From Bacteroidaceae bacterium (GTDB lineage Bacteria > Bacteroidota > Bacteroidia > Bacteroidales > Bacteroidaceae), in assembly GCA_017560125.1 (NCBI GenBank), contig JAFYOS010000027.1, positions 34,472-98,471 of the forward strand: 64,000 nucleotides of DNA, written 5' to 3'. Of the stretch, positions 1 to 9,595 are shown piece by piece. Below the pieces are notes generated by a model. That model searched no databases and was not told the origin of the DNA. It saw nothing but the letters and a program-made list of their open reading frames with translations. Position 1 is the first letter of the stretch. Every line of letters begins with the position of its first letter. Position numbers and translations under genes: made by a program.

Positions 1-540
1 ACAATTACCGTATGTACCGCTAAGCCCGGTATCATCATCGGTAAAGGTGGTCAGGAGGTTGACAAGCTTAAAGAGGAATTGAAGAAGATCACCGACAAGG
101 AGGTTCAGATCAATATCTTCGAGGTTAAGAAACCCGATTTGGATGCAAACATTGTAGGTAACAACATTGCACGTCAGATTGAGGGTAAAATTGCATACCG
201 TCGTGCAATCAAATCGGCAGTTGCTAACGCAATGCGTAACGGCGCTGAAGGTATTAAGGTTTTGATTTCAGGACGTTTGAATGGTGCTGAGATGGCACGC
301 TCTGAGATGTTCAAAGAGGGACGTACTCCCTTGCATACACTCCGTGCCGATATTGACTACTGTCAGACAGAGGCTTTGACAAAAGTAGGTTTGCTTGGTA
401 TTAAGGTTTGGATTTGCCGTGGTGAGGTTTATGGCAAGAAAGATTTGGCTCCTAACTTTACACAGAGTAAGGAGGGCAACTTCAACAACAACCAGGCTGG
501 TGGAAGAAACTTCAAACGTAAGAAAAATTACAATCGCTAA
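1..540 (+). CDS. rpsC: 30S ribosomal protein S3 (5' end outside window)
   Basis: Only the last 179 codons are present; the reading frame is open from base 1 and the start lies to the left. The first visible residues contain the KH-domain loop [10 protein letters not shown], and the rest matches the C-terminal S3 domain, ending in the basic, Asn/Gly-rich tail common in Bacteroidota. S3 sits at the mRNA entry side of the 30S head. The next gene, rplP, starts 20 bases downstream, the usual S10-cluster order. Confidence 0.97.
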   Translation, partial: TITVCTAKPGIIIGKGGQEVDKLKEELKKITDKEVQINIFEVKKPDLDANIVGNNIARQIEGKIAYRRAIKSAVANAMRNGAEGIKVLISGRLNGAEMARSEMFKEGRTPLHTLRADIDYCQTEALTKVGLLGIKVWICRGEVYGKKDLAPNFTQSKEGNFNNNQAGGRNFKRKKNYNR

Positions 541-560
541 CGAATTGAATTTCAAGAATT

Positions 561-986
561 ATGTTACAGCCAAAGAAAACAAAATATAGAAGAATGCAGC
601 ATGGCCGCCAGAAGGGTTTCGCTCAGAGAGGTACTCAGTTGGCTTTCGGCTCTTTCGGCATCAAGTGCTTGCAGTATAAATGGATTAACGGTCGCCAGAT
701 TGAGGCAGCCCGTATTGCCGTAACACGTTACATGCAGCGTCAGGGTCAGATTTGGATCCGCATTTTCCCGGACAAACCTATCACAAGAAAGCCTGCCGAT
801 GTACGTATGGGTAAAGGTAAGGGAGATCCCGAAGGATTTGTATATCCCGTTAATCCCGGCCGTGTGTTGATAGAGGTGGAGGGAGTTCCCTTCGAGGTTG
901 CAAAAGAGGCATTGCGCCTTGCAGCTCAGAAACTTCCTGTTACAACTAAGTTTATTGTTAGACGCGATTACGACGCTCAAAATTAA
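561..986 (+). CDS. rplP: 50S ribosomal protein L16
   Basis: A 141-residue protein beginning [11 protein letters not shown], the canonical L16 start, with the conserved central [11 protein letters not shown] stretch that lies near the peptidyl-transferase centre and tRNA contact region. Its length equals the family norm (about 137-144). It lies between rpsC and rpmC as in nearly all bacteria. There is no Shine-Dalgarno sequence before the ATG, as expected in Bacteroidota. Confidence 0.98.
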   Translation: MLQPKKTKYRRMQHGRQKGFAQRGTQLAFGSFGIKCLQYKWINGRQIEAARIAVTRYMQRQGQIWIRIFPDKPITRKPADVRMGKGKGDPEGFVYPVNPGRVLIEVEGVPFEVAKEALRLAAQKLPVTTKFIVRRDYDAQN

Positions 987-994
987 GCATAATT

Positions 995-1192
995 ATGAAA
1001 ATAGCAGAAATTAGAGAGCTCTCTACTCAGGAGCTCAATGAAAGAGTTGAGGCTGATGTTACTCGTTATGCACAAATGAAGCTGAATCACGCAATTTCAC
1101 CTCTGGAGAATCCTTCACAGATTAAGGATTTGCGTCGCTCAATAGCACGTATGAAAAGTGAGTTGCGTTCTCGCGAATTAAATCAAAAATAA
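995..1192 (+). CDS. rpmC: 50S ribosomal protein L29
   Basis: A 65-residue, largely helical protein starting [14 protein letters not shown], typical of L29, which sits at the polypeptide exit tunnel and contributes to docking of trigger factor and SRP. The conserved C-terminal pattern [19 protein letters not shown] is present. It follows rplP by 8 bases and precedes rpsQ by 8 bases, so it is certainly co-transcribed. Confidence 0.97.
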   Translation: MKIAEIRELSTQELNERVEADVTRYAQMKLNHAISPLENPSQIKDLRRSIARMKSELRSRELNQK

Positions 1193-1200
1193 AGAGGACT

Positions 1201-1458
1201 ATGGAAGCAAGAAATTTAAGAAAAGAGCGTGTCGGCGTCGTTGTAAGCAATAAAATGGAGAAAACGATTACCGTTGCCGCTAAGTTCAAAGAAATGCACC
1301 CCATCTATGGTAAATTCGTGAGCAAAACGAAGAAATATCATGTACACGATGAGAAAAACGAGTGTTCAATCGGCGATACAGTACGTATCATGGAGACTCG
1401 TCCGTTGAGTAAGACAAAAAGATGGAGATTAGTAGAAATCATCGAAAAAGTTAAGTAA
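1201..1458 (+). CDS. rpsQ: 30S ribosomal protein S17
   Basis: An 85-residue OB-fold primary 16S rRNA binding protein. It begins [19 protein letters not shown] and contains the family signature around [20 protein letters not shown]. It is the last gene of the S10-type block and ends 2 bases before rplN. Confidence 0.98.
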   Translation: MEARNLRKERVGVVVSNKMEKTITVAAKFKEMHPIYGKFVSKTKKYHVHDEKNECSIGDTVRIMETRPLSKTKRWRLVEIIEKVK

Positions 1459-1460
1459 TT

Positions 1461-1829
1461 ATGATACAGGTTGAATCTAGACTTACAGTATGTGATAATA
1501 GCGGTGCTAAGGAGGCTCTTTGCATCCGTGTACTCGGTGGTACACGTCGTCGCTATGCTTCTGTGGGGGATATTATTGTTGTCGCTGTGAAGAGCGTCAT
1601 TCCCTCAAGCGATATGAAGAAGGGAGCAGTTTCAAAGGCTCTTATCGTTCGTACTAAAAAGGAGGTTCGTCGTCAGGACGGATCATACATCCGCTTCGAC
1701 GATAACGCTTGCATCCTTTTGAACAATGCAGGTGAAATGCGTGGAAGCCGTATTTTCGGCCCGGTTGCTCGCGAACTTCGTGCTACTGATTTTACAAAGG
1801 TAGTTTCGTTGGCTCCGGAGGTACTTTAA
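1461..1829 (+). CDS. rplN: 50S ribosomal protein L14
   Basis: A 122-residue protein, exactly the family length. It starts [19 protein letters not shown] and carries the [13 protein letters not shown] signature near the C terminus. L14 contacts 16S rRNA helix 14 in the subunit bridge B8 and is the binding site of the silencing factor RsfS. It is the first gene of the spc-type block, here continuous with the S10 block after a 2-base gap. Confidence 0.98.
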   Translation: MIQVESRLTVCDNSGAKEALCIRVLGGTRRRYASVGDIIVVAVKSVIPSSDMKKGAVSKALIVRTKKEVRRQDGSYIRFDDNACILLNNAGEMRGSRIFGPVARELRATDFTKVVSLAPEVL

Positions 1830-1849
1830 CATTATAAAAATCTGAAGTA

Positions 1850-2167
1850 ATGAAAAAATTACATATCAAGAAAGGTGATACGGTTTATGTAAACTCAGGC
1901 GAGGACAAAGGTAAGACCGGTAAGGTTCTTAAAGTCCTCGTAGAGAAGGACCGTGCCATCGTTGAGGGCGTAAACATGGTTTCTAAGAGCACGAAACCCA
2001 GCGCTAAAAATCCCCATGGAGGTATTGTAAAACAAGAGGCTTCAATCCACGTTTCAAATCTTAACCTCATCGACCCCAAGTCTGGCAAGCCCACACGTAT
2101 CGGTCGCAAGGTTAACGAGAGTGGTGCGAAGGTTCGTTATGCTAAAAAATCAGGAGAGGAGATTTAA
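1850..2167 (+). CDS. rplX: 50S ribosomal protein L24
   Basis: A 105-residue protein with an N-terminal KOW motif (about residues 5-35, [20 protein letters not shown]), the hallmark of L24, an assembly-initiating 23S rRNA binding protein near the tunnel exit. The spacing to rplE is 2 bases. The start at 1850 gives the normal N terminus [10 protein letters not shown]. Confidence 0.98.
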   Translation: MKKLHIKKGDTVYVNSGEDKGKTGKVLKVLVEKDRAIVEGVNMVSKSTKPSAKNPHGGIVKQEASIHVSNLNLIDPKSGKPTRIGRKVNESGAKVRYAKKSGEEI

Positions 2168-2169
2168 CA

Positions 2170-2727
2170 ATGAGTAATACAGCTAGCCTTAAAAAAGAAT
2201 ATGCCGAGCGTATTGCTCCGGCTTTGATGAAGCAGTTCAACTATTCTTCACCCATGCAGGTGCCCGTACTCAAGAAAATCGTTATCAACGAGGGTCTTGG
2301 TGCGGCAGTTGCTGACAAGAAGATCATCGACGTTGCAATCAACGAGATTTCAGCTATCACAGGTCAGAAGGCCGTAGCTACTGTTTCACGCAAAGATATT
2401 TCTAACTTCAAGTTGCGTAAGAAAATGCCTATCGGCGTTATGGTAACATTGCGTCGCGAGCGCATGTACGAGTTTCTCGAGCGTCTTGTTCGCGTTGCTC
2501 TTCCCCGTATCCGCGACTTCAAGGGTATCGAGAGCAAGTTGGACGGTAACGGTAACTACTCATTGGGTATCAAGGAGCAGATTATCTTCCCCGAGATCAA
2601 CATCGATAACATCATGCGTCTCACAGGTATGAACATCACATTCGTTACTACCGCTAAGACAGACGAAGAGGGTTATGCTCTGCTCAAGGAGTTTGGCCTG
2701 CCTTTTAAGAACGCTAAAAATTCATAA
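2170..2727 (+). CDS. rplE: 50S ribosomal protein L5
   Basis: A 185-residue 5S rRNA-binding protein of the central protuberance. The visible family signature is KIVINEGLG (about residues 36-44), together with the conserved C-terminal segment [12 protein letters not shown]. The length agrees with the family (about 179-187). It lies between rplX and rpsN in standard order. Confidence 0.98.
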   Translation: MSNTASLKKEYAERIAPALMKQFNYSSPMQVPVLKKIVINEGLGAAVADKKIIDVAINEISAITGQKAVATVSRKDISNFKLRKKMPIGVMVTLRRERMYEFLERLVRVALPRIRDFKGIESKLDGNGNYSLGIKEQIIFPEINIDNIMRLTGMNITFVTTAKTDEEGYALLKEFGLPFKNAKNS

Positions 2728-2736
2728 CAATAGAAT

Positions 2737-3036
2737 ATGGCAAAGGAATCAATGAAAGCTCGTGAGGTAAAACGAGCAAAATTGGCTAAGAAGTATGCCG
2801 CAAAACGTGAGGCTCTCAAGAAGATCATCAACACAGGTAACGCTGAGGAGGCTTATGAGGCTGCACGTAAATTGCAGGATTTGCCTTTGAACTCTAACCC
2901 CATCCGCATGCACAACCGTTGCAAGTTGACTGGTCGTCCCAAAGGTTACATCCGTCTTTTCGGTATATCACGTATCCAGTTCCGCGAGATGGCTTCACAG
3001 GGCCTTATCCCCGGAGTTAGAAAAGCAAGTTGGTAA
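2737..3036 (+). CDS. rpsN: 30S ribosomal protein S14, zinc-free type
   Basis: A 99-residue protein of the longer S14 class that lacks the zinc ribbon: no CxxC pairs are present, only one Cys (in [16 protein letters not shown]). The short zinc-binding form is about 61 residues and has four Cys. S14 completes the 30S head late in assembly. A 60-base gap to rpsH follows, the longest in this part of the cluster. Confidence 0.97.
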   Translation: MAKESMKAREVKRAKLAKKYAAKREALKKIINTGNAEEAYEAARKLQDLPLNSNPIRMHNRCKLTGRPKGYIRLFGISRIQFREMASQGLIPGVRKASW

Positions 3037-3061
3037 TTTGAGTGTTTAATTATAAATATTG

Positions 3062-3076
3062 TCAGGGTAGTCCTGA
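3062..3076 (+). other. Small stem-loop in the rpsN-rpsH gap
   Basis: TCAGG / CCTGA flank a 5-base loop in the 60-base spacer before rpsH. The stem is short. The position recalls the S8 translational repressor site of the spc operon in enterobacteria, but no sequence match to that site is claimed. Confidence 0.3.
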
Positions 3077-3096
3077 TTAATTTAAGTTAAGTTTTT

Positions 3097-3492
3097 ATGA
3101 CAGATCCTATTGCAGATTATTTGACGAGGTTGAGAAACGCCATCCAGGCTAAGCACAGGGTGGTAGAGGTTCCTGCCTCGAACATCAAGAAGGAGATTAC
3201 TAAAATCCTTTTTGAGAAGGGTTACATCTTGAACTACAAGTTCGTTGAGGATGGCCCCCAGGGCACAATTAAGGTTGCCTTGAAGTACGATGCAAAAAAC
3301 AAGGTAAACGCTATCCGCAACCTTGTACGTGTTTCATCACCCGGTTTGCGTCGTTATACGGGATACAAGGATATGCCCAGAGTGATTAATGGATTGGGTA
3401 TCGCAATCTTGTCGACATCCAAAGGTGTAATGACAGACAAAGAGGCTGCTGCTGAGAAGATCGGCGGTGAGGTTCTCTGCTATGTCTACTAA
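3097..3492 (+). CDS. rpsH: 30S ribosomal protein S8
   Basis: A 131-residue primary 16S rRNA binding protein starting MTDPIADYLTRLRNA, with the conserved C-terminal signature GLGIAILSTSKGVMTDKEA that contacts helix 21. The length is standard (about 130). It starts after a 60-base spacer holding a small stem-loop, unlike its neighbours, which are almost abutting. Confidence 0.98.
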   Translation: MTDPIADYLTRLRNAIQAKHRVVEVPASNIKKEITKILFEKGYILNYKFVEDGPQGTIKVALKYDAKNKVNAIRNLVRVSSPGLRRYTGYKDMPRVINGLGIAILSTSKGVMTDKEAAAEKIGGEVLCYVY

Positions 3493-3511
3493 TAAAGGGA
3501 GGAATTGAACA

Positions 3512-4090
3512 ATGTCTAGAATTGGTAAATTGCCTATCAGTATCCCCGAAAAGGTGACAGTAACTGTCAGCGATGACAACACAATTACTGTCAAAGGTCC
3601 TAAAGGTGAACTTTCACAGAAAATCGATCCTTCTATCGAGGTAGTTATCGAGAACGGCGTAATTACTTTCCAGTACGCCGGTGGCAAGACAGTTGCCGAG
3701 GCTACCAAGCAGGAGCATGCTTATCATGGTCTTTACAGAGCACTTGTTAACAACATGGTAATCGGTGTTTCAGCCGGTTTCACCAAGGAACTCGAGCTCG
3801 TAGGTGTTGGTTACCGTGTGAGCGAGAAGCCCAACAACGCAATTGAGTTGTTGCTCGGTTTTACTCACCCTATCTACATGCAGTTCCCTGCAGAGGTTAA
3901 GGTAACAACAAAATCAGAGAGAAATAAGAACCCGCTTATCACATTGGAGTCTTGCAACAAAGAGTTGCTTGGTCTGATTTGCGCAAAGATTCGTTCATTC
4001 CGCAAACCCGAGCCTTACAAGGGTAAAGGTGTTAAGTTTGTTGGCGAGGTTATCCGTCGCAAGTCTGGTAAGTCGGCAGGTGCTAAATAA
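3512..4090 (+). CDS. rplF: 50S ribosomal protein L6
   Basis: A 192-residue protein made of two L6 repeats. It starts MSRIGKLPISIP and ends in the family signature PEPYKGKGVKF followed by a basic tail. It is slightly longer than the usual 177-189 residues. L6 lies near the sarcin-ricin loop and the factor-binding site. It precedes rplR by 16 bases. Confidence 0.98.
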   Translation: MSRIGKLPISIPEKVTVTVSDDNTITVKGPKGELSQKIDPSIEVVIENGVITFQYAGGKTVAEATKQEHAYHGLYRALVNNMVIGVSAGFTKELELVGVGYRVSEKPNNAIELLLGFTHPIYMQFPAEVKVTTKSERNKNPLITLESCNKELLGLICAKIRSFRKPEPYKGKGVKFVGEVIRRKSGKSAGAK

Positions 4091-4106
4091 TTAAATACGT
4101 AAGCAT

Positions 4107-4448
4107 ATGACTACAAAAATAGAAAGACGGACTAAGATTAAATATAGAGTACGCAATAAGGTAACTGGTGTTGCTGAGCGTCCCCGTATGAGCGTTTTCC
4201 GCAGCAACAAACAGATCTATGTTCAGATAATCAACGACCTCACAGGTTGTACATTGGCATCAGCTTCATCACTCGGTCTTGAGGCAATGCCTAAGAAAGA
4301 GCAGGCTGCGAAAGTAGGTGAGATGATTGCACAGAAGGCTAAAGAGGCAGGTATCACAACTGTAGTATTTGACCGTAATGGCTATCTCTACCACGGGAGA
4401 ATTAAAGAAGTTGCTGATGCTGCACGTAATGGTGGGCTTAAATTCTAA
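4107..4448 (+). CDS. rplR: 50S ribosomal protein L18
   Basis: A 113-residue 5S rRNA-binding protein of the central protuberance, with the conserved N-terminal [19 protein letters not shown] segment and the C-terminal [20 protein letters not shown] pattern. Its TAA stop overlaps the ATG of rpsE by one base, implying coupled translation. Confidence 0.98.
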   Translation: MTTKIERRTKIKYRVRNKVTGVAERPRMSVFRSNKQIYVQIINDLTGCTLASASSLGLEAMPKKEQAAKVGEMIAQKAKEAGITTVVFDRNGYLYHGRIKEVADAARNGGLKF

Positions 4449-4969
4449 TGAATATGGCAGTTAATAATAGAGTAAAAGTCGCAAACGACGTTGAGTTAAA
4501 AGATAGATTGGTTGCAATCAACCGTGTAACCAAGGTTACAAAGGGTGGTCGCACATTTAGTTTCTCTGCAATTGTCGTTGTTGGAAACGAGGATGGTATC
4601 ATTGGTTACGGACTTGGTAAAGCAAGTGAGGTAACTGCTGCTATCGCAAAGGGCGTTGAGGCTGCTAAGAAGAATTTGGTTCGTGTTCCCGTTCTCAAGG
4701 GAACTGTACCTCACGAGCAGATCGCACGTTTCGGTGGTGCAGAAGTATTCATCAAGCCTGCATCTCACGGTACCGGTGTTGTAGCCGGTGGTGCTATGCG
4801 TGCCGTTCTTGAGAGTGTTGGTATCACTGACGTATTGGCTAAATCAAAGGGCTCATCTAACCCTCACAACCTTGTAAAGGCTACAATCGAGGCTTTGAGC
4901 TTGATGCGTGATGCACGCATGGTTGCTCAAAACAGAGGTGTAAGTATGAGTAAAGTTTTTAACGGATAA
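4448..4969 (+). CDS. rpsE: 30S ribosomal protein S5
   Basis: A 173-residue protein with an N-terminal double-stranded-RNA-binding-like domain ([18 protein letters not shown] at about residues 20-37) and a C-terminal S5 domain. S5 helps form the mRNA entry channel and influences decoding accuracy. Two ATGs are possible (4448 and 4454); 4448 overlaps the rplR stop by one base, 4454 would give MAVNNRVK. The choice changes only two residues. Confidence 0.97.
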   Translation: MNMAVNNRVKVANDVELKDRLVAINRVTKVTKGGRTFSFSAIVVVGNEDGIIGYGLGKASEVTAAIAKGVEAAKKNLVRVPVLKGTVPHEQIARFGGAEVFIKPASHGTGVVAGGAMRAVLESVGITDVLAKSKGSSNPHNLVKATIEALSLMRDARMVAQNRGVSMSKVFNG

Positions 4970-4980
4970 GGAGAATTATA

Positions 4981-5160
4981 ATGGCTACTATCAAAGTAAA
5001 ACAGGTGAGAAGCCGCATCGGCGCTCCCAAGACTCAGAAGCTCACACTTGATGCACTGGGCCTTACAAAAATGAACAAGGTGGTTGAATGTCAAGATAAT
5101 GCCTCTGTTCGTGGTATGATTAAGAAAGTTCAGCATTTGGTTGCCATTGTTGAAGAGTAA
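4981..5160 (+). CDS. rpmD: 50S ribosomal protein L30
   Basis: A 59-codon gene read directly from the sequence: ATG at 4981, TAA at 5158-5160, starting MATIKVKQVRSRIG. It matches L30, a small 23S rRNA-binding protein, with the conserved GLTKMNKVVE pattern in the middle. It sits between rpsE and rplO, exactly where rpmD is expected, and is easily missed because of its length. Confidence 0.95.
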   Translation: MATIKVKQVRSRIGAPKTQKLTLDALGLTKMNKVVECQDNASVRGMIKKVQHLVAIVEE

Positions 5161-5182
5161 TTAATTTTTAAAAGATTTGGCT

Positions 5183-5629
5183 ATGAAATTAAATAATCTG
5201 AAGCCTGCCGAAGGCTCAGTAAAAGCTCGCAAAAGAATTGGTCGCGGAACAGGCTCGGGTAGAGGCGGTACCTCAACCCGTGGTCACAAGGGTGCCAAGT
5301 CACGTTCGGGTTACAAGAAGAAGATCGGTTTCGAGGGCGGTCAGATGCCTTTGCAGCGTCGAGTTCCGAAGTTCGGTTTCAAGAATGTAAACCGTGTAGA
5401 GTATAAAGCTATCAACTTGTCAACACTCCAGGCTCTTGCCGAGAAGAAGTCTCTCGAGACAATCAACATCGCAGAGTTGGTTGCTGCTGGCTTCATTTCA
5501 GCTGATCAGCTTGTAAAGGTTCTCGCTAACGGTACACTTAGCGCAAAACTTACTGTAGAGGCTCACGCTTTCTCTCAAAAGGCTATCGAGGCTATCGAGG
5601 CTGTAGGTGGAACTGTAGTAAAGCTCTAA
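5183..5629 (+). CDS. rplO: 50S ribosomal protein L15
   Basis: A 148-residue protein starting MKLNNLKPAEGS, the classical L15 N terminus, followed by the Gly/Arg-rich stretch RIGRGTGSGRGGTSTRGHKG. An in-frame TTG six bases upstream (5177) would add only two residues and is not preferred over the ATG. L15 is a late 50S assembly protein. It abuts secY, with 3 bases between them. Confidence 0.97.
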   Translation: MKLNNLKPAEGSVKARKRIGRGTGSGRGGTSTRGHKGAKSRSGYKKKIGFEGGQMPLQRRVPKFGFKNVNRVEYKAINLSTLQALAEKKSLETINIAELVAAGFISADQLVKVLANGTLSAKLTVEAHAFSQKAIEAIEAVGGTVVKL

Positions 5630-5632
5630 AAA

Positions 5633-6982
5633 ATGGCTAATAAATTTTCAAACCTTAAATTTGTCCAGACAATGAAAAATATCTGGAAAATTGAGGACCT
5701 CAGAATGCGCCTGGGACTCACACTCCTCTTCGTCGCGATTTACCGTTTCGGTTCATTCGTGGTGTTGCCTGGAATTGACCCCAGCATGCTTACAAAGCTC
5801 CAGGAGCAGACAAGCGGTGGCTTGATGTCACTTCTTGATATGTTCTCGGGTGGTGCATTCTCTAACGCTTCAATATTTGCACTCGGTATCATGCCCTACA
5901 TTACGGCATCTATCGTAGTGCAGCTATTGGCGATGGCTGTTCCTCATTTCCAGAAACTTCAGCGCGAGGGTGAAAGCGGTCGCCGTAAGATGAACCAGTA
6001 CACACGTTATCTTACCGTGCTCATACTGTTCATCCAGGCACCTTCTTACTTGATGAACCTGCGCTACACAGCTGCAGGCGCATTCAATGAGTCGGTAAAC
6101 CTGCTCCTTTTCATGGTTTCTTCAACCATCATTCTTGCTGCCGGCAGTATGTTCATCCTTTGGTTGGGTGAGCGTATCACCGACAAGGGTGTAGGAAATG
6201 GCGTATCGCTTATCATTATGATTGGTATCATTGCTCGTTTGCCCCAGGCCTTCATTCAGGAGTTCGCTTCTCGTATGTCGGCAGCAACAGGTGGTGGTGT
6301 CATCATGTTCCTCCTCGAGGTTGTTTTCCTGCTTCTGGTAATATGTGCAGCAATTGCTTTGTTGCAGGGTACTCGCAAGGTACCTGTGCAGTATGCAAAG
6401 CAGACTGCAAGCGGTGCAACATTCAGTGGTGCACGTCAGTATCTTCCTTTGAAGGTGAATGCCGCAAATGTAATGCCTATTATCTTTGCACAGGCAATAA
6501 TGTTCATCCCCCTCATATTTACAGGTTTGTACACTGAGGCTGATGTTCCCACTTTCATTCGATTGATGTTGGACCACACATCATGGGTATATAATCTTGT
6601 ATTCGCTCTGCTCATTATATTGTTTACATATTTCTACACAGCTATCACAATCAATCCTGTTCAGATGGCTGAGGATATGAAACGCAATAACGGCTTCATC
6701 CCCGGTATCAAACCCGGCAAGCCCACAGCAGAGTATATCGATACGGTTATGTCGCGCATTACATTGCCCGGCTCACTCTTCCTCGCTGCAATCGCAATCA
6801 TCCCCTCTTTCGCCAATGTATTTGGTGTTCAGCAGGAGTTTGCACAGTTCTTCGGAGGTACATCACTCCTCATCTTGGTGGGTGTAGTTCTCGATACTTT
6901 GCAGCAGATTGAGAGTTACTTGTTGATGAGACATTACGATGGTCTGTTGAAATCGGGCCACATTAAAGGTCGTATTGGTTAA
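5633..6982 (+). CDS. secY: Protein translocase subunit SecY
   Basis: A 449-residue polytopic inner-membrane protein forming the Sec channel with SecE and SecG. About ten hydrophobic segments are visible. The plug region FVVLPGIDPSML follows TM1, and GIMPYITASIVVQLL is the conserved TM2 signature. The C terminus ends LLKSGHIKGRIG. Its location inside the spc operon after rplO is near universal and ties channel supply to ribosome supply. Confidence 0.98.
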   Translation: MANKFSNLKFVQTMKNIWKIEDLRMRLGLTLLFVAIYRFGSFVVLPGIDPSMLTKLQEQTSGGLMSLLDMFSGGAFSNASIFALGIMPYITASIVVQLLAMAVPHFQKLQREGESGRRKMNQYTRYLTVLILFIQAPSYLMNLRYTAAGAFNESVNLLLFMVSSTIILAAGSMFILWLGERITDKGVGNGVSLIIMIGIIARLPQAFIQEFASRMSAATGGGVIMFLLEVVFLLLVICAAIALLQGTRKVPVQYAKQTASGATFSGARQYLPLKVNAANVMPIIFAQAIMFIPLIFTGLYTEADVPTFIRLMLDHTSWVYNLVFALLIILFTYFYTAITINPVQMAEDMKRNNGFIPGIKPGKPTAEYIDTVMSRITLPGSLFLAAIAIIPSFANVFGVQQEFAQFFGGTSLLILVGVVLDTLQQIESYLLMRHYDGLLKSGHIKGRIG

Positions 6983-6993
6983 TCTGATTAAGA

Positions 6994-7791
6994 ATGATAT
7001 TTCTTAAGACTACAGACGAGATAGAACTACTTCGGCAGAGTAATCTGCTAGTTGGCAAAGCTCTTGCCGAAGTAGCTAAAATTATAGAGCCGGGTGTGAC
7101 AACACGTCAGCTCGACAAGGTTGCAGAGGAGTTCATTCGCGACCACGGGGCAATTCCCACATTCAAGGGATATCCCAATCACGAAGGAACACCGTTCCCA
7201 GGTTCCATTTGTGCTTCGGTAAACGAAGTAGTGGTACACGGAATACCTAATGATATTCCTCTTAAGGAGGGTGACATCATATCCGTCGATTGCGGAACAT
7301 TGCTCAACGGTTTCTGTGGCGATTCATGCTACACATTCTGTGTCGGTGAGGTCGATGAAGAAACAAAAAAGTTGTTGCAAGTAACAAAAGAGGCTCTTTA
7401 CCTCGGTATAGAGCAGGCTGTTCACGGCAAGCGATTGGGCGACATCGGCAGTGCGATACAGTCACATTGCGAGTCCAACGGCTTCGGAGTAGTTCGTGAA
7501 TTTGTCGGTCACGGTATAGGACGCGACATGCACGAGGCCCCCGAGGTTCCCAACTACGGCCGGAAAGGCAACGGACTTCAATTACGCGAAGGAATGTGCC
7601 TCGCCATCGAACCCATGATAACCCTTGGCAAACGCCAGATATTCATGGAACGCGACGGATGGACAGTGAAGACACGCGATCGCAAGAATGCAGCCCATTT
7701 TGAGCACACCATTGCGGTGGGACGCCACGGCGCCGACATCTTGTCATCGTTTGAGTTTGTTGAAGAAGTATTAAGAAATAAAGGTTATTGA
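6994..7791 (+). CDS. map: Methionine aminopeptidase, type I
   Basis: A 265-residue cytoplasmic metalloprotease that removes the initiator Met from nascent chains. The five metal ligands are recognisable: Asp in SVDCGT and in GDSCYTF, His in [11 protein letters not shown], Glu in AIEPM, and Glu in the C-terminal HFEHTIAV segment. The length is typical of type Ia. Placement between secY and infA is the usual Bacteroidota arrangement. Confidence 0.97.
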   Translation: MIFLKTTDEIELLRQSNLLVGKALAEVAKIIEPGVTTRQLDKVAEEFIRDHGAIPTFKGYPNHEGTPFPGSICASVNEVVVHGIPNDIPLKEGDIISVDCGTLLNGFCGDSCYTFCVGEVDEETKKLLQVTKEALYLGIEQAVHGKRLGDIGSAIQSHCESNGFGVVREFVGHGIGRDMHEAPEVPNYGRKGNGLQLREGMCLAIEPMITLGKRQIFMERDGWTVKTRDRKNAAHFEHTIAVGRHGADILSSFEFVEEVLRNKGY

Positions 7792-7792
7792 T

Positions 7793-8011
7793 ATGGCTAA
7801 ACAGAATGCTATTGAACAAGATGGTACAATCGTAGAGGCATTGTCAAATGCAATGTTCCGCGTTGAATTACAGAACGGTCACGAAGTGATTGCTCACATC
7901 TCGGGAAAGATGCGTATGCATTACATAAAGATACTTCCCGGCGACAAGGTTCGCATCGAGATGTCTCCCTATGATTTGACCAAAGGCAGAATCGTATTCC
8001 GATATAAATAA
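7793..8011 (+). CDS. infA: Translation initiation factor IF-1
   Basis: A 72-residue OB-fold protein (family length 71-73) with the sequence [20 protein letters not shown] characteristic of IF-1. It occupies the 30S A site during initiation and helps IF-2 and IF-3. It starts one base after the map stop codon. Confidence 0.98.
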   Translation: MAKQNAIEQDGTIVEALSNAMFRVELQNGHEVIAHISGKMRMHYIKILPGDKVRIEMSPYDLTKGRIVFRYK

Positions 8012-8023
8012 AAACTAAATATT

Positions 8024-8140
8024 ATGAAAGTAAAAGCATCTATCAAGAAACGCACCCCTGACTGCAAAATCGTTCGTCGTAACGGACGTTTGTATTTGAT
8101 AAATAAAAAGAACCCCAAGTTCAAATTGCGCCAGGGTTAA
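8024..8140 (+). CDS. rpmJ: 50S ribosomal protein L36, reduced-Cys form
   Basis: A 38-codon gene read directly: ATG at 8024, TAA at 8138-8140, starting [20 protein letters not shown]36 classically binds zinc through a CCCH motif, but only one Cys is left here, the pattern usual for Bacteroidota L36, so it probably does not need zinc. It lies between infA and rpsM as expected and is too short for most ORF cut-offs. Confidence 0.95.
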   Translation: MKVKASIKKRTPDCKIVRRNGRLYLINKKNPKFKLRQG

Positions 8141-8174
8141 TTTATTGTGATAATTAAATAATATATATTCGTAT

Positions 8175-8555
8175 ATGGCTATAAGAATAGTAGGTGTAGA
8201 CATTCCTCAGAACAAAAGAGGAGAGATTGCGTTGACATACATTTATGGTATCGGACGCAGCAGTGCTACCAAAATCCTCGCTAAGGCGGGTGTAGATAAA
8301 GATATCAAAGTTCAGGACTGGACAGACGATATGGCAGCCAAAGTCCGTGAGGTAATTGGCGCTGAGTACAAGGTAGAGGGTGACCTCCGCTCTGAGATCC
8401 AGTTGAATATCAAACGACTGATGGATATCGGTTGCTACCGTGGCATTCGTCACCGTATCGGTTTGCCTGTTCGTGGTCAGAGCACTAAGAACAACGCACG
8501 TACACGTAAGGGACGTAAGAAAACAGTTGCTAACAAGAAAAAAGCTACGAAATAA
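8175..8555 (+). CDS. rpsM: 30S ribosomal protein S13
   Basis: A 126-residue protein of the 30S head. The N-terminal part has the helix-hairpin-helix-like sequence [17 protein letters not shown]. The C-terminal signature [20 protein letters not shown] precedes a Lys-rich tail that contacts P-site tRNA. It is the first gene of the alpha-operon block. Confidence 0.98.
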   Translation: MAIRIVGVDIPQNKRGEIALTYIYGIGRSSATKILAKAGVDKDIKVQDWTDDMAAKVREVIGAEYKVEGDLRSEIQLNIKRLMDIGCYRGIRHRIGLPVRGQSTKNNARTRKGRKKTVANKKKATK

Positions 8556-8568
8556 ATAAGTAATTAAT

Positions 8569-8958
8569 ATGGCAAAGAAAACAGTTGCAACAAAAAAGAG
8601 AAATGTGAAGGTCGGTGCAAACGGACAGCTTCACGTTCACTCGTCATTCAACAACATTATCGTTAGCCTTACTAACGACGAGGGACAGGTTATCTCATGG
8701 TCTTCTGCCGGTAAAATGGGCTTCAGAGGTTCTAAGAAGAACACTCCTTATGCAGCTCAGATGGCCGCTGAGGCTTGCTCAAAGATCGCATTCGATTTGG
8801 GCTTGCGTAAAGTGAAAGCATATGTTAAAGGTCCCGGTAACGGACGTGAGTCGGCTATCCGTACAGTACATGGTGCCGGTATCGAGGTTACAGAGATCGT
8901 GGACGTAACACCGCTGCCTCACAATGGTTGCCGTCCTCCGAAGAGAAGAAGAGTATAA
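8569..8958 (+). CDS. rpsK: 30S ribosomal protein S11
   Basis: A 129-residue protein with the expected signatures [17 protein letters not shown] near the N terminus and [20 protein letters not shown] at the C terminus. S11 lines the mRNA exit/E-site platform with S7 and S18. It precedes rpsD by 22 bases. Confidence 0.98.
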   Translation: MAKKTVATKKRNVKVGANGQLHVHSSFNNIIVSLTNDEGQVISWSSAGKMGFRGSKKNTPYAAQMAAEACSKIAFDLGLRKVKAYVKGPGNGRESAIRTVHGAGIEVTEIVDVTPLPHNGCRPPKRRRV

Positions 8959-8980
8959 CTTATAATATTAGAATTTAGAA

Positions 8981-9586
8981 ATGGCTAGATATATAGGACC
9001 TAAAAGTAAGATTGCACGTCGTTTCGGTGAGCCCATCTTCGGCCCCGACAAAGTGCTTTCAAAGAAGAACTATGCTCCCGGAATGCACGGAAATAACCGT
9101 CGTCGTAAGACATCAGAGTACGGTATAATGTTGGCCGAGAAGCAGAAAGCTAAATACACTTATGGTGTTCTCGAGAAACAGTTCCGTAATACTTTCAAGA
9201 AAGCCGATTCAGCTCCCGGTATCACCGGTGAGGTTCTTTTGCAGAACTTGGAGTCACGCCTCGATAACATTGTTTATCGTCTTGGTATTGCTCCTACACG
9301 CGCAGCTGCTCGTCAGCTTGTAAGCCACTGCCACATCGTGCTTGACGGTAAAGTAAACAACATTCCTTCATGTTTTGTTAAGCCCGGCCAGATTGTAGGT
9401 GTTCGCGAGCGTTCTAAGTCTCTCGAGGTAATCCAGAACTCATTGGCTGGTTTTAACCACAGCAAGTATTCTTGGTTGGAGTGGGACGAGTCTGCAATGG
9501 CAGGTAAGTATCTCAACGTACCCGAGCGTACAGAGATCCCCGAGAACATCAAGGAGCAGTTAATCGTTGAGTTGTATAGCAAATAA
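8981..9586 (+). CDS. rpsD: 30S ribosomal protein S4
   Basis: A 201-residue primary 16S rRNA binding protein starting [20 protein letters not shown]-terminal S4 RNA-binding domain (about residues 92-155, beginning [15 protein letters not shown]) is clear. No zinc Cys cluster is present in the N-terminal region. It lies between rpsK and rpoA, the standard alpha-operon order; in enterobacteria S4 represses this operon. Confidence 0.98.
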   Translation: MARYIGPKSKIARRFGEPIFGPDKVLSKKNYAPGMHGNNRRRKTSEYGIMLAEKQKAKYTYGVLEKQFRNTFKKADSAPGITGEVLLQNLESRLDNIVYRLGIAPTRAAARQLVSHCHIVLDGKVNNIPSCFVKPGQIVGVRERSKSLEVIQNSLAGFNHSKYSWLEWDESAMAGKYLNVPERTEIPENIKEQLIVELYSK

Positions 9587-9595
9587 TAATTAACA

